This document shows positions 32,123 to 40,377 of a DNA stretch of 64,000 bases, one piece after another; position 1 is the stretch's first letter; the number at the start of each line of letters is the position of its first letter. The DNA is from Desulfobacterales bacterium. GTDB taxonomy: Bacteria; Desulfobacterota; Desulfobacteria; Desulfobacterales; SpSt-501. Made by a program: the position numbers and the translations under genes. The notes under the pieces were generated by a model. The model did no database searches. It was not told the origin of the DNA and saw nothing but the letters and a program-made list of their open reading frames with translations. The stretch covers positions 170,759-234,758 of the forward strand of contig JAUQXK010000097.1 in the NCBI GenBank assembly GCA_030834695.1, in the 5' to 3' direction.

Positions 32123-32461
32123 TCAAACCTGCAGATGAAATTTTACCCCGACACCGAACCGTGGCAGCCCGTTGGCGGACAAATCGCGGCACCATTTCAC
32201 GTCGCCCAAAACGATCGAAGGCGGCCACGGGCAGTCGATCCTTTCTTGGCAGTCCGATCGACATTCGGACAGGTAGGCCTCCAGTCGCACCATAACAGTG
32301 GCGCCGTTCACGAGTGCCTGCGAACATTCAAAGGACGCTCCGTAATGGCTGAAGTTGCGCATCAGGCCACTGTGAATTTCAGCCCTGTTGAAATAGGCCC
32401 ATTCAACCGGCGAGCGGCAGGCGAGTCTATCATCTCGCCGTTTTTCTTCAGCATGCTGCAT
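32123..32461 (-). CDS. PilZ-domain protein (c-di-GMP binding candidate)
   Basis: The 112-residue protein opens with EEKRRDDRLACRSPVEWAYFN, which carries the arginine-rich RxxxR-type motif. It continues SGLMRNFSHYGASFEC, a variant of the PilZ D/NxSxxG motif, then beta-strand sequence to VKWCRDL and FGVGVKF. PilZ proteins bind cyclic di-GMP and control motility or exopolysaccharide. The first residue of the DxSxxG motif is Asn instead of Asp, which may alter binding. The start at 32461 is chosen because the upstream extension is not PilZ-like. Confidence 0.75.
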   Translation of the reverse strand: MQHAEEKRRDDRLACRSPVEWAYFNRAEIHSGLMRNFSHYGASFECSQALVNGATVMVRLEAYLSECRSDCQERIDCPWPPSIVLGDVKWCRDLSANGLPRFGVGVKFHLQV

Positions 32462-32856
32462 GATCGGATCTTTCCGGGAGGCTGATTGGTGCAAATCCCC
32501 CGCCTCCCTTTGCCAACGGGAGCAAAGAATTGGGTGGCTCCCCTCGATCTCGTTACCGCATGATCGTCCGGTTGATTGACATGCACGTCGCGCCTGCTGT
32601 TTCTCTGACATCCCGCAACAGATCAAAAGCCATGCCAGGCCCCATGCGTTTTATAATCCATGGATATCACAAAAGAATCGGTCCGGTTCAATCGGCTGCC
32701 TTCCAATCAGTTTATTGAGGATCTCAATTTTCTGGTTGTAAATCTCAAATTGTTGATTAGGTTGACCTCAGGTATTCATCATGTGCCTCTTTTCGCCGGC
32801 CTCACTCTGCATTCCATCCCTCTTCCCCAGCATGGCGATCCAAGGAAACCGTCATC
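32462..32856. other. Divergent intergenic region upstream of sigma-54 activator
   Basis: About 395 bp lie between the divergent PilZ and sigma-54 activator genes. AT-rich sequence at 32720-32790 (TTGTTGATTAGGTTGACC) could hold a promoter for the activator. No clear -24/-12 element or long repeat is seen. Confidence 0.35.
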
Positions 32857-34056
32857 ATGGCGCATAGCGATATCAGCCGGGTTTTTGAGAATCTGGAAAA
32901 GCTCAAATCCGAGTGCGATCGCCTTCAAAGGGAGTGCGATCTGCAAAAATCGGCCTTGAAGAAGTCCCACGATGAACTGGAGCTTGAAGTCGCCCGGCGA
33001 ACGGCCGAGATCCAGAGGCTCCAGGAGCGGCTTCAGGCCGAGAACACCTACCTGAAGGAGGAGCTTGCCGGAGCGCATGCCTATGGCGAGATCATCGGCG
33101 AAAGCCCATCACTGAAGAGCATCATTGAACGCATCGATCTGGTGGCGCCGACCGGCGCCAGCGTTCTGGTGCTGGGCGAATCCGGGACCGGCAAGGAGCT
33201 GATCGCCCGCGAAATCCACAAGCACAGCCAGCTCGCGGATCGCCCGTTGATCAAGGTCAACTGCGCCACCATTCCGCGGGAGCTTTACGAAAGTGAATTT
33301 TTCGGACACATCAAAGGCTCGTTTACCGGCGCGATCAGCGACCGGTTGGGCCGCTTCGAAGCCGCTGACGGCGGCACCCTTTTTCTGGACGAAGTCGGCG
33401 AGATCCCGACGGGCCTGCAGGGCAAACTGCTGCGGGTGCTTCAGGAGGGAGAATTCGAACGCGTAGGCGAGGGACGCACGCGCAAAGTGGATGTCCGCAT
33501 CATCGCGGCCACCAATAAAAATCTGGCGGAGGAGGTCAATAACGGCCGATTTCGCGAGGATTTGTACTATCGGCTGAACGTCTTCCCCATCGAGATTCCC
33601 CCGTTGCGGGACCACAAGGAGGACATTCCTCTGCTGGCCGCCCATTTCATTAAGGTATTTTCACAGCGCCTGAACCGTCCGGTTCCCCCTCTGACCGCGG
33701 CCAACCTGATGGATTTGAACGCCCACGACTGGCCGGGCAATGTAAGAGAGCTGCAGAACATCATCGAACGTGCGCTGATCCTGTCGCCCCACGGCCGCCT
33801 GCGCTTCGACCTCCCGCGCATCAACGCCGACATCCCTCCATCGTTCAGCAGCCCGAACGCTGATCCGGCCCGGCCCGTCGAATCGATTCTGACCGACTCC
33901 GCGGTCAAGGCACTGCAAAAACAGAACATGCTGGCGGCCTTGATTCAATCCGGCTGGAAAGTATACGGCCGCGATGGGGCCGCGCACCGGCTGGGGATCA
34001 AGCCGACCACCTTGATCGAGCGTATGCGTCGCCTGCGGATCAAGCGGCCGGGGTGA
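32857..34056 (+). CDS. Sigma-54-dependent activator without receiver domain
   Basis: The 399-residue protein has an N-terminal coiled coil of about 70 residues (rich in Glu/Lys/Leu heptads). The AAA+ domain carries Walker A GESGTGKE, the sigma-54 loop GSFTGA (normally GAFTGA), Walker B LFLDEVGE and [11 protein letters not shown] Fis-like helix-turn-helix ([26 protein letters not shown]) closes the protein. No receiver, PAS or GAF domain is present, so its input must come through the coiled coil or a partner. It is convergent with a large hybrid kinase. AGGAA precedes the start. Confidence 0.9.
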   Translation: MAHSDISRVFENLEKLKSECDRLQRECDLQKSALKKSHDELELEVARRTAEIQRLQERLQAENTYLKEELAGAHAYGEIIGESPSLKSIIERIDLVAPTGASVLVLGESGTGKELIAREIHKHSQLADRPLIKVNCATIPRELYESEFFGHIKGSFTGAISDRLGRFEAADGGTLFLDEVGEIPTGLQGKLLRVLQEGEFERVGEGRTRKVDVRIIAATNKNLAEEVNNGRFREDLYYRLNVFPIEIPPLRDHKEDIPLLAAHFIKVFSQRLNRPVPPLTAANLMDLNAHDWPGNVRELQNIIERALILSPHGRLRFDLPRINADIPPSFSSPNADPARPVESILTDSAVKALQKQNMLAALIQSGWKVYGRDGAAHRLGIKPTTLIERMRRLRIKRPG

Positions 34057-34384
34057 TGACTCCTCTGGCAAGTGAATATCGAGCCCAAGTCCGTCGGGGC
34101 GGGTTTTCGGCTGCAGCGCGCCGCAACCATCCGTTCAACGAACCAGCGTACGGCAGCAAGCCCGCTTCATACTTGTCCGGACCGCCCCGGAGGACCGATG
34201 CCCACGCAGCCGATAGCCGTCTCTGCCTGCCTGCAGTTCCTCAAGACAGCTTGGGGGCGTGGCAGGGTCGCCTGAAAAATTGGTTGCGGCGCGCTGCGGC
34301 CGAAAACCCGCCCCGACGGTGAGTGGCATGACTGAATTTGCCGTATGTTATTGCCGGGGTAATAATGCAGGAGCCTTCTCGGCC
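34057..34384. other. Interval filled by a 38-bp inverted-repeat pair
   Basis: There is no gene between the convergent sigma-54 activator and the hybrid kinase. Most of the stretch is the inverted-repeat element at 34091-34319 plus its conserved right flank. Confidence 0.6.
34091..34319. repeat. 229-bp element with 38-bp near-perfect inverted ends
   Basis: Arms at 34091-34128 and 34282-34319 are reverse complements with one mismatch. The 153-bp interior has no coding capacity. The right arm and its flank to 34364 are about 80 percent identical to 10374-10457. It could be a BIME-like or MITE-like element, or form a very long hairpin terminator between convergent genes. Confidence 0.85.
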
Positions 34385-37021
34385 TCACCTGCGCTGCAGC
34401 TCATGTTTGACCGCCATCCCGAGGTTCTCCAGGGTGTAAGGCTTTCTCAGATAGATGCCTGCGCCGAGACGCTGGGCTTCACTCACCCGATCGGTTTCGG
34501 AATAGCCGCTGGTGATGACGGCCTTCTGGCCGGGATGCTGTTCCACGACGCGTCGATAGGTTTCCAGCCCGTCGATGCCGGGCGACATGATCATATCGAG
34601 CACCAGCGCCTCGACCGAGTGGGTCTTCAGGTATTCCACGGCCTCTTCGCCGCAAGCGACCGTGTGCACCTGGTAGCCGAGCTTGGATAGGATCGCCGAG
34701 GCGATTTGGCGCTGCTGTTTAACGTCGTCGACCACCAGGATGCGCTCCCCCTTGCCGTGCAAGTGATCGAGCGAGGAGGCGGAGTCCGCCGGCTCCACTT
34801 CCCTCCGGGTGACCGGGAAGTACAGGCTAAACCTCGTCCCCTGCCCCTCGATGCTGCTGACATCGATGTAACCCTTGTGGTCCTTCACGGTCCCCCAGAC
34901 CACGGCCATGCCCAGGCCGGTTCCGCTCCGGCCCATTTTCTTCTTGGTAAAGAACGGCTCGAAAACGCGCTGCAGGTCCTCGACAGCAATGCCGACCCCG
35001 GCATCCGAAACCTCCAGCACCACATAGTCTCCTTCGGTCACATGGTCATAGCCTTGGATCGGTTGGTCGACATAGGCGTTGCGGGTTGACATCCTGATCG
35101 TACCGCCATCGGGCATGGCCTCGGCCGCATTGGAGACCAGATTCATAACCGTTTTCGACAAATGCACCGGAGACCCCATGATGTTCATGAGGCCGGAGTC
35201 CAGCCGGCGATCGACCCGGACATGCGGGTGGAAGGATTGGAGCTTCCTGAATTCGGGGCTTCTCAGATACTCCAGGACGATGTCGTTCAAATTGAGCACC
35301 TCGGATACCGACACCCCGCGGCGGGCCAGCGTCAGCAGGTCCTGCACGATCGCCGCTGCCTTGCGGCCGGAATCGCGGATGGTTTCGATCGGCATCCGCA
35401 AGGGGCTGTCGTCGGGGAGATCCAGCAGGAGCAGGTCCGGGTAACTCACGATTCCGGAGAGGATGTTGTTGAGGTCGTGGGCGACCCCGCCGGCCAGAGC
35501 GCCGATGGCCTTCATCTTCTGCGCCCGCTGGAGCTCCTCCTCCAGCTCCTGCTTCTGCAGCTCGGACTGTTTGCGCTCGGAAATGTCCCGGCAGAGCCCT
35601 CGAAAACCGATGACGCTGCCCTCTGCGCTGACCATCGGCGATGCCGTGAGATCGATGGCGATCCGCCGGCCGTCCCGCATCCGAATCTCGAAATCCTGAA
35701 CGCCGGACGGCCGAACGGTTTTGTAAATCTGCCCGAACATCCGGAGCATTTTTTGAGCCGTCTCCGGCGTTGTGTATTCCCGGTAGTTGATGCCGGCGAT
35801 TTCTTCGGCCGGCAAGCCCGTAATTCGGCAAAGGGCCGGGTTGAAAAAAATCAGATTCCCGCGCAGGTCGACTTCAAAGTAACCTTCCCCGATGCCCTCG
35901 ATGATGGTCCGGTATTTCTGCTCGCTGCTCTTGAGCGCCTCGTCGGCTGCCTTGCGGCCGGTCACATCTGTAAAGATGGTGGCGAAGCCGTTGCGGCCCC
36001 ACGGGGCGATGGAGATGTCGAAGTACCGCCCCATGGGAGCGAAAAACGCCTCCAGGTGAGCCGGAACACCGGACAGCACGACTCGGCTGAACTCCGCCAG
36101 ATAGGGTGGCGTCTGGGTCTTGTACACCTCGGTGCCGAGCCGACCGACCATCTCGGCGCGTTTGAATCCCAGGATGCGTTCGCACTGGGGGTTGCAGTCG
36201 ACAATCCGGTAATTCGAAGGATGGCCGGCGCCGTCGAGGATCGCTTCATGCAGGATCACGCCTTCGGCCATGTTGGCGAAAAGCGAGCGCAGGCGCTCGG
36301 CGCTCTCAGCCAGAAGCGCCTCGGAGGCGGCGATGCGTTTACGGGCGGTCTCCGCCCGCCTGAAAAGAACGGCCAGAAAACCCAGCCCCGACAACCCCAG
36401 CAGGCTGAGCGCAATGGCCGGCAGGCAGTGCTCGAAAATACCCCAACCCCAATTACTGGCATCGACGTCGATTCCCAGCACGGCCAGTGCCATAGCGCCT
36501 TCCGCAGGCTTGATCGGAATCAGGGCACTGACCCAGTTCCCCCAGCGATCGCGCGCCGGGCCCTCGACAGCCTCTCTGCCGGTGGCGAAAACCTCCCGGA
36601 AGGTATCCGTCGCCTCCTCATACTCTTGGCCGGGCGGCGAGTGGTCCGGCGAATCGCCGGGCTCGGAGTCCGCTAGAAAAACCACCCGGCCGTCCGGCAA
36701 TTGCTTCGTGATGTAAATGAAGCGGAATTTGCCGTTGGCCGAGCACATCAATTGGAGCTGGGATTTGATCTGCTGGTAATCCGGGGAATCGAGGTCGGAC
36801 GGCGTCCCGGTCAGGTTGATGACCCGCCAGGGGTTCAAAATATCCGCCACCAGCCGCGCCTGGACGAGAAGCTCGGAGCGCAGGTGCGCATCCTGAGATC
36901 TGCCCATCCAGAAAGCGGCCGCGCTGCCCGCAGCCACGACGGCCACCGCCATGAGGCCGCACAGCCGCACCCAGTTGAAGCCGGCATTGACTTTGCTGGA
37001 TGGATAAGAGCCGCGTTGCAT
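34385..37021 (-). CDS. PAS-domain hybrid histidine kinase with C-terminal receiver
   Basis: The 878-residue protein has an N-terminal helix (LCGLMAVAVVAAGSAAAFWMG), a periplasmic sensor of about 160 residues and a second helix (IALSLLGLSGLGFLAVLF). Two PAS domains follow, the second ending RGLCRDISERK. The HisKA box is GGVAHDLNNILSG, the ATPase has DAGVGI and GTGLGMAVV, and the receiver starts ILVVDDVKQQ with LVLDMIM. It should autophosphorylate in response to an external signal. The start at 37021 is chosen for the signal-anchor; upstream in-frame ATGs extend into sequence lacking domain features. No partner regulator lies beside it on the same strand. Confidence 0.88.
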   Translation of the reverse strand: MQRGSYPSSKVNAGFNWVRLCGLMAVAVVAAGSAAAFWMGRSQDAHLRSELLVQARLVADILNPWRVINLTGTPSDLDSPDYQQIKSQLQLMCSANGKFRFIYITKQLPDGRVVFLADSEPGDSPDHSPPGQEYEEATDTFREVFATGREAVEGPARDRWGNWVSALIPIKPAEGAMALAVLGIDVDASNWGWGIFEHCLPAIALSLLGLSGLGFLAVLFRRAETARKRIAASEALLAESAERLRSLFANMAEGVILHEAILDGAGHPSNYRIVDCNPQCERILGFKRAEMVGRLGTEVYKTQTPPYLAEFSRVVLSGVPAHLEAFFAPMGRYFDISIAPWGRNGFATIFTDVTGRKAADEALKSSEQKYRTIIEGIGEGYFEVDLRGNLIFFNPALCRITGLPAEEIAGINYREYTTPETAQKMLRMFGQIYKTVRPSGVQDFEIRMRDGRRIAIDLTASPMVSAEGSVIGFRGLCRDISERKQSELQKQELEEELQRAQKMKAIGALAGGVAHDLNNILSGIVSYPDLLLLDLPDDSPLRMPIETIRDSGRKAAAIVQDLLTLARRGVSVSEVLNLNDIVLEYLRSPEFRKLQSFHPHVRVDRRLDSGLMNIMGSPVHLSKTVMNLVSNAAEAMPDGGTIRMSTRNAYVDQPIQGYDHVTEGDYVVLEVSDAGVGIAVEDLQRVFEPFFTKKKMGRSGTGLGMAVVWGTVKDHKGYIDVSSIEGQGTRFSLYFPVTRREVEPADSASSLDHLHGKGERILVVDDVKQQRQIASAILSKLGYQVHTVACGEEAVEYLKTHSVEALVLDMIMSPGIDGLETYRRVVEQHPGQKAVITSGYSETDRVSEAQRLGAGIYLRKPYTLENLGMAVKHELQRR

Positions 37022-37258
37022 TCGATCCCGGATGCTCCCTGACGCCCTATTGGGGCTGTGCAATGGAATCAACTGCCTCTGCGGCATTTCGCAACGGAAA
37101 GAGATCGGACGGGAAAAAGAGCGGCAGCGCGAAACCCGGGCGAAATGGCCGATAGAGGCACCAGCACTAAGATCGGCCATCGCGCGCAAAAACTTTATAA
37201 ATTCTCAAGTGTTGGCAGATGAGCGGAGCGCCGGCGGCCCTCAGGGCAGCATGCGGCT

Positions 37259-37612
37259 TTATCCGCCGGACAGCTTCGCCACAAACCCTTTCTGTTTCAG
37301 GGCGGCAAGGACGCTCTCCCGGTGGTCGCCCTGGATCAGAATTTCGCCGTCCTTGACCGATCCGCCCGCCCCGCAGCGCTGCTTTAATTCGGTCGCAAGC
37401 GCCTGGAGGTTGCTGTCCTCGAGCCGGAACCCAGCGGCTACCGTAACGGTTTTCCCGCCCCGGCCTTTGACCTCGCGTCGGATGCGGATGACGCCGTCCG
37501 CCGGTACGGATGGTGTCTGCTTTTTTCGACACACACAAGCATCGAGCGGCTTGGCGCACGCAGGGCAGAAGCGTCCCCCTTCCGTACTATAGACCAGTCT
37601 GGAATTGGCCAT
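37259..37612 (-). CDS. YciH/SUI1-like translation initiation factor
   Basis: The 117-residue protein has a small cysteine pair near the start (CPACAKPLDACVC) and the SUI1/eIF1 fold. Visible segments are VIRIRREVKGRGGKTVTVAAGF, LQALATELKQRCGAGGSVKDGEILIQGDHRESVLAALKQKGF. Bacterial YciH homologues influence start-codon fidelity or stress translation. It is 28 bp downstream of the lipoate-ligase gene on the same strand, so may ride on the long operon. The cysteines could bind zinc, which is not universal for YciH. Confidence 0.9.
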   Translation of the reverse strand: MANSRLVYSTEGGRFCPACAKPLDACVCRKKQTPSVPADGVIRIRREVKGRGGKTVTVAAGFRLEDSNLQALATELKQRCGAGGSVKDGEILIQGDHRESVLAALKQKGFVAKLSGG

Positions 37613-37640
37613 TTATCGCTCCAGGATCATTCTCGATCTC

Positions 37641-38690
37641 TCAGCCGCCGAACACCGCCAGCCAGTCGCCCACTCCGACGCCGGGGGTTTCCAGCGCATT
37701 ATCGGCATAAAAGGCCTCGATCGCTTCACGAACCTCGTGGACGATCCGGCCCTCGAGCTCGGCTTCCAGGTGCTGGATCTTTTTCGCCGGATAGCAAAAG
37801 AAGTCGCCTGAAATGGAGACGCCGGCGAGCCGGCCGTCGGATACTTCAAAGTCCGCACGGATCAGCCCGCCCCGGCATTTATGAACCTTCTGAACCACGT
37901 GGACGCCCGAGCGGATCTTGACGTTGCGCTCCGCACCGGGCCTCCGGCGCTGGATCAGCCAGGCGTCGGCCAACATCACGGACCCCAGCTCATCCATTTT
38001 GGCACGCAGCGCGTCATCGGGTGTCTTCGGCTGGAACGGCCCCACCAGCTCGCCGAACGCCTCGATCATCAGAGCGTTCAGACGCTCTTCGGTCCATTGC
38101 GCCGCCCTTTCTTCACCCAGCTCCCGACGGATCGTCGAAAGATTCTCCGTCAGCGTCTTATGGACCTTGTCGCGGAACTTCTCGTCCGGCACCTTCAGGA
38201 TGCGCGTCATCATCCCGTAGTTGAAGTCGACGATGAGGTTGCCGACGAAAACCACGCAGCCGCCGACCTCCCCCACCCCGCTGCCGCTGATCTTGCGGCC
38301 CCCGGCGATGACATCGTTGATCGGTTTGTACTCGGCCGGAATTCCGAGCCGTCTGTAGACGTCGACCACCGGAGACAGGAACTTGCGGTAAAAGGCTTCC
38401 TTGGAGGCGGGAATGCGCGCATCGCCGCGCGGAAGGACCAGCTGGAAAAAGAGCTGGCCGCCGTCCAGATAGACCGCCCCGCCGCCCACGTCCCGGCGGA
38501 ACACCGGGATTCCGTTCGTCCGGCAGAAGTCTAAATCCACTTCATGCTCGGCATCCTGATGAAACCCGATGCAGACATACGGGCTTGCCGGGGAGAGGAG
38601 GATCAGGCCCTCCCGGCCGAGTTCGGCCATGGCGTGGTAGATCAGCTGCGAATCCTCCCAGGGTACTTTTCCGAGAAGGTAAAGGTCCAT
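37641..38690 (-). CDS. Lipoate-protein ligase
   Basis: The 349-residue protein has the LplA signature RRDVGGGAVYLDGGQLFFQLVLP, NDVIAGGRKISGSGVGEVGGCVVFVGNLIVDFNYGMM, and an accessory C-terminal domain (IRSGVHVVQKVHKCRGGLIRADFEVSDGRL). It activates lipoate with ATP and transfers it to a lysine of E2 or H proteins. Its position 45 bp downstream of the HdrD-like gene, and in the same run as a GcvH-like protein and an E2, suggests it lipoylates those two. Family length is normal. Confidence 0.92.
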   Translation of the reverse strand: MDLYLLGKVPWEDSQLIYHAMAELGREGLILLSPASPYVCIGFHQDAEHEVDLDFCRTNGIPVFRRDVGGGAVYLDGGQLFFQLVLPRGDARIPASKEAFYRKFLSPVVDVYRRLGIPAEYKPINDVIAGGRKISGSGVGEVGGCVVFVGNLIVDFNYGMMTRILKVPDEKFRDKVHKTLTENLSTIRRELGEERAAQWTEERLNALMIEAFGELVGPFQPKTPDDALRAKMDELGSVMLADAWLIQRRRPGAERNVKIRSGVHVVQKVHKCRGGLIRADFEVSDGRLAGVSISGDFFCYPAKKIQHLEAELEGRIVHEVREAIEAFYADNALETPGVGVGDWLAVFGG

Positions 38691-38735
38691 AGGGTTCGTT
38701 TGACGGCTAAGGGTTAAAAGACGAAAGGGGCACTG

Positions 38736-39941
38736 TCACGATTTGGCCGGCGTGGCCGGAATCAAGGCTTTACGGACCAGCTGCACGATATCCAATACGT
38801 CGAGCGGGATCTTGTTGCGCTTGACGCAGCTGGTCATCGTGCGCACGCACTGCTGGCAGGAGGTGATCACCGCCCGGGCGCCGGTTGAAAGGACCTCATC
38901 GATCTTGTCCCGGGCGATCTTGGCGGCCAGATCGGCGTCCACCATCTCAAGGTTCCCCCCGCCGCCGCAGCACATGCATTTTTCCCGGTTATGCGGCAGC
39001 TCGACGAGCGTGACCCCGGGGATGCTGCGGATGACCTCGCGCGGCTCCTCGAAAACACGAGCGCCGCGGCCCAGGTCGCAGGGGTCGTGGTAGGTGACCG
39101 TCAGCGGAAGCTCGGCGAGCGGCACTTTCCCGGCGCGCACCAGGCGCAGAAGCAATTCCGGCGCGGATAGAAGCTCGAGATCGGTCTCGTAGTACTCACG
39201 CCACATCTGATAGCAGGAGGGGCAGGCGAAAACCACGGTCTTGGCGCCTTTGGCTTTTACCGCGGCAAGGTTCTGGGACTTGAAATCCGCGAACATCTCC
39301 ATCAGGCCGGCACCCAGCAGCGGAAACCCGCAGCACCATTCGTCCTCCCCGAGCAGCGTGAAATCGACCCCGGCGGCGTCCATGATCTCGGCCAGGGCGA
39401 TCGGAATCTTCTGGGCCAGCGGGAAGTAGGCCGACACGCAGCCGGTGATGTAGACCACTTCGGCTTGCGGCCTAACGTACCGGTCCGCCGGCGGCCGGCG
39501 CATGTCTTCGACCCACTCCGTGCGCTCGGAATTGTCCTCGCCGAAGACGTTGCGGCTCTTGGCCAGGTTCGCTCGGATCATGTCGATCTTGGACGGATAA
39601 GCCTTTTCCTGTACCAGGTCCTCGCGCAGCGAAAGCCACAGCTCCTTCAACCGAATGCCCAGCGGGCAGATCTCCTCGCAGTTGCTGCAGAGCGTGCACC
39701 GAAACACCGTATCGGCGTAATGCTTCAGCTCTTCGAGCGACGGCGGCCGCCTTCCGAGAAGTTTTGAAAATATACCCGTCCGGGACTTGAGATGGCGCTT
39801 GAGCCCCTTCATCCGATAGACGGCCGATAGCTCGCCGTTCATGGCGGCGCAGGCCGCCGGACACACGTCGGCGCACAGCCGGCAGTTGGTGCAGGCGTCC
39901 ATCTCGAACAGCTGGCGGATGGTGAAGTTTGCTTTGGACAT
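38736..39941 (-). CDS. HdrD/DsrK-like Fe-S oxidoreductase (two 4Fe-4S and two CCG domains)
   Basis: The 401-residue protein has two ferredoxin-type motifs (C17, C20, C23, C27 and C82, C85, C88, C92). Two complete CCG domains follow (C168, C203-C204, C240, C243 and C288, C324-C325, C362, C365). This set defines the catalytic subunit of heterodisulfide reductase HdrD and its relatives DsrK, TmcB and HmeD, which reduce disulfides or oxidise dithiols with a special Fe-S cluster. GlpC and LutA-type proteins share the fold, but the neighbouring NarI-like cytochrome favours a DsrMK-like role. The ATG is 2 bp after the GcvH-like stop. Confidence 0.88.
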   Translation of the reverse strand: MSKANFTIRQLFEMDACTNCRLCADVCPAACAAMNGELSAVYRMKGLKRHLKSRTGIFSKLLGRRPPSLEELKHYADTVFRCTLCSNCEEICPLGIRLKELWLSLREDLVQEKAYPSKIDMIRANLAKSRNVFGEDNSERTEWVEDMRRPPADRYVRPQAEVVYITGCVSAYFPLAQKIPIALAEIMDAAGVDFTLLGEDEWCCGFPLLGAGLMEMFADFKSQNLAAVKAKGAKTVVFACPSCYQMWREYYETDLELLSAPELLLRLVRAGKVPLAELPLTVTYHDPCDLGRGARVFEEPREVIRSIPGVTLVELPHNREKCMCCGGGGNLEMVDADLAAKIARDKIDEVLSTGARAVITSCQQCVRTMTSCVKRNKIPLDVLDIVQLVRKALIPATPAKS

Positions 39942-39943
39942 GG

Positions 39944-40366
39944 TTATTTTTTCGCGAACTTGGCGATTTCTTCCAGCATCCACGTGCGGATGGCCTCGGC
40001 TCCGTGAATCAGCTGGCCGAGATCGGCCTGGTTGTCCGGCTTGATTTTATACATCCAGCCCTTGCCGTAGCAGTCCTCGTTGATCAGGCCCGGGTTGCCT
40101 TCCAACTCCTCATTGACATCGGCCAGCTCGCCGTTGACCGGGGCGTTGACCTTGCCGAGCCATTTGCCGGACTCGACCTTGGCGAAGCGCTTCCCGGCCT
40201 CCAGTGCCTTGCCCGGCTCCGGCAGCTGCACGAAAACGATCTTGCCGGCCAGCTTCTGGGCGAAGTCGTTCATTCCCATCACCAGTAGATCTCCGTCCGC
40301 CTTGACCCAGTAGTGGTCCTTCTCGTAATAGAGGTCCTCGGGTAGGTTGTAGCCTTCTATGTCCAT
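39944..40366 (-). CDS. GcvH-like lipoyl-carrier protein
   Basis: The 140-residue protein has the H-protein fold: YEKDHYWVKADGDLLVMGMNDFAQKLAGKIVFVQLP, then RFAKVESGKWLGKVNAPVNGEL, and ending YGKGWMYKIKP. K68 in ESGKW is the expected lipoylation site; ordinary glycine-cleavage H proteins read ESVKA there. No gcvT or gcvP gene is in the window. AGAGGAGGGG overlaps the cytochrome stop, giving a strong start. Its position between an HdrD-like protein and a membrane cytochrome suggests that its dihydrolipoyl group is an electron or sulfur carrier for that complex. Confidence 0.9.
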   Translation of the reverse strand: MDIEGYNLPEDLYYEKDHYWVKADGDLLVMGMNDFAQKLAGKIVFVQLPEPGKALEAGKRFAKVESGKWLGKVNAPVNGELADVNEELEGNPGLINEDCYGKGWMYKIKPDNQADLGQLIHGAEAIRTWMLEEIAKFAKK

Positions 40367-40377
40367 GACCCCTCCTC

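Noticed and set aside
38736..39941. GlpC or lactate-oxidation (LutA-like) identity for the HdrD-like protein
   Set aside because: The fold is shared, but the adjacent NarI-like cytochrome, the GcvH-like gene and two complete CCG domains fit DsrK/HdrD better. The alternatives cannot be excluded without a tree.
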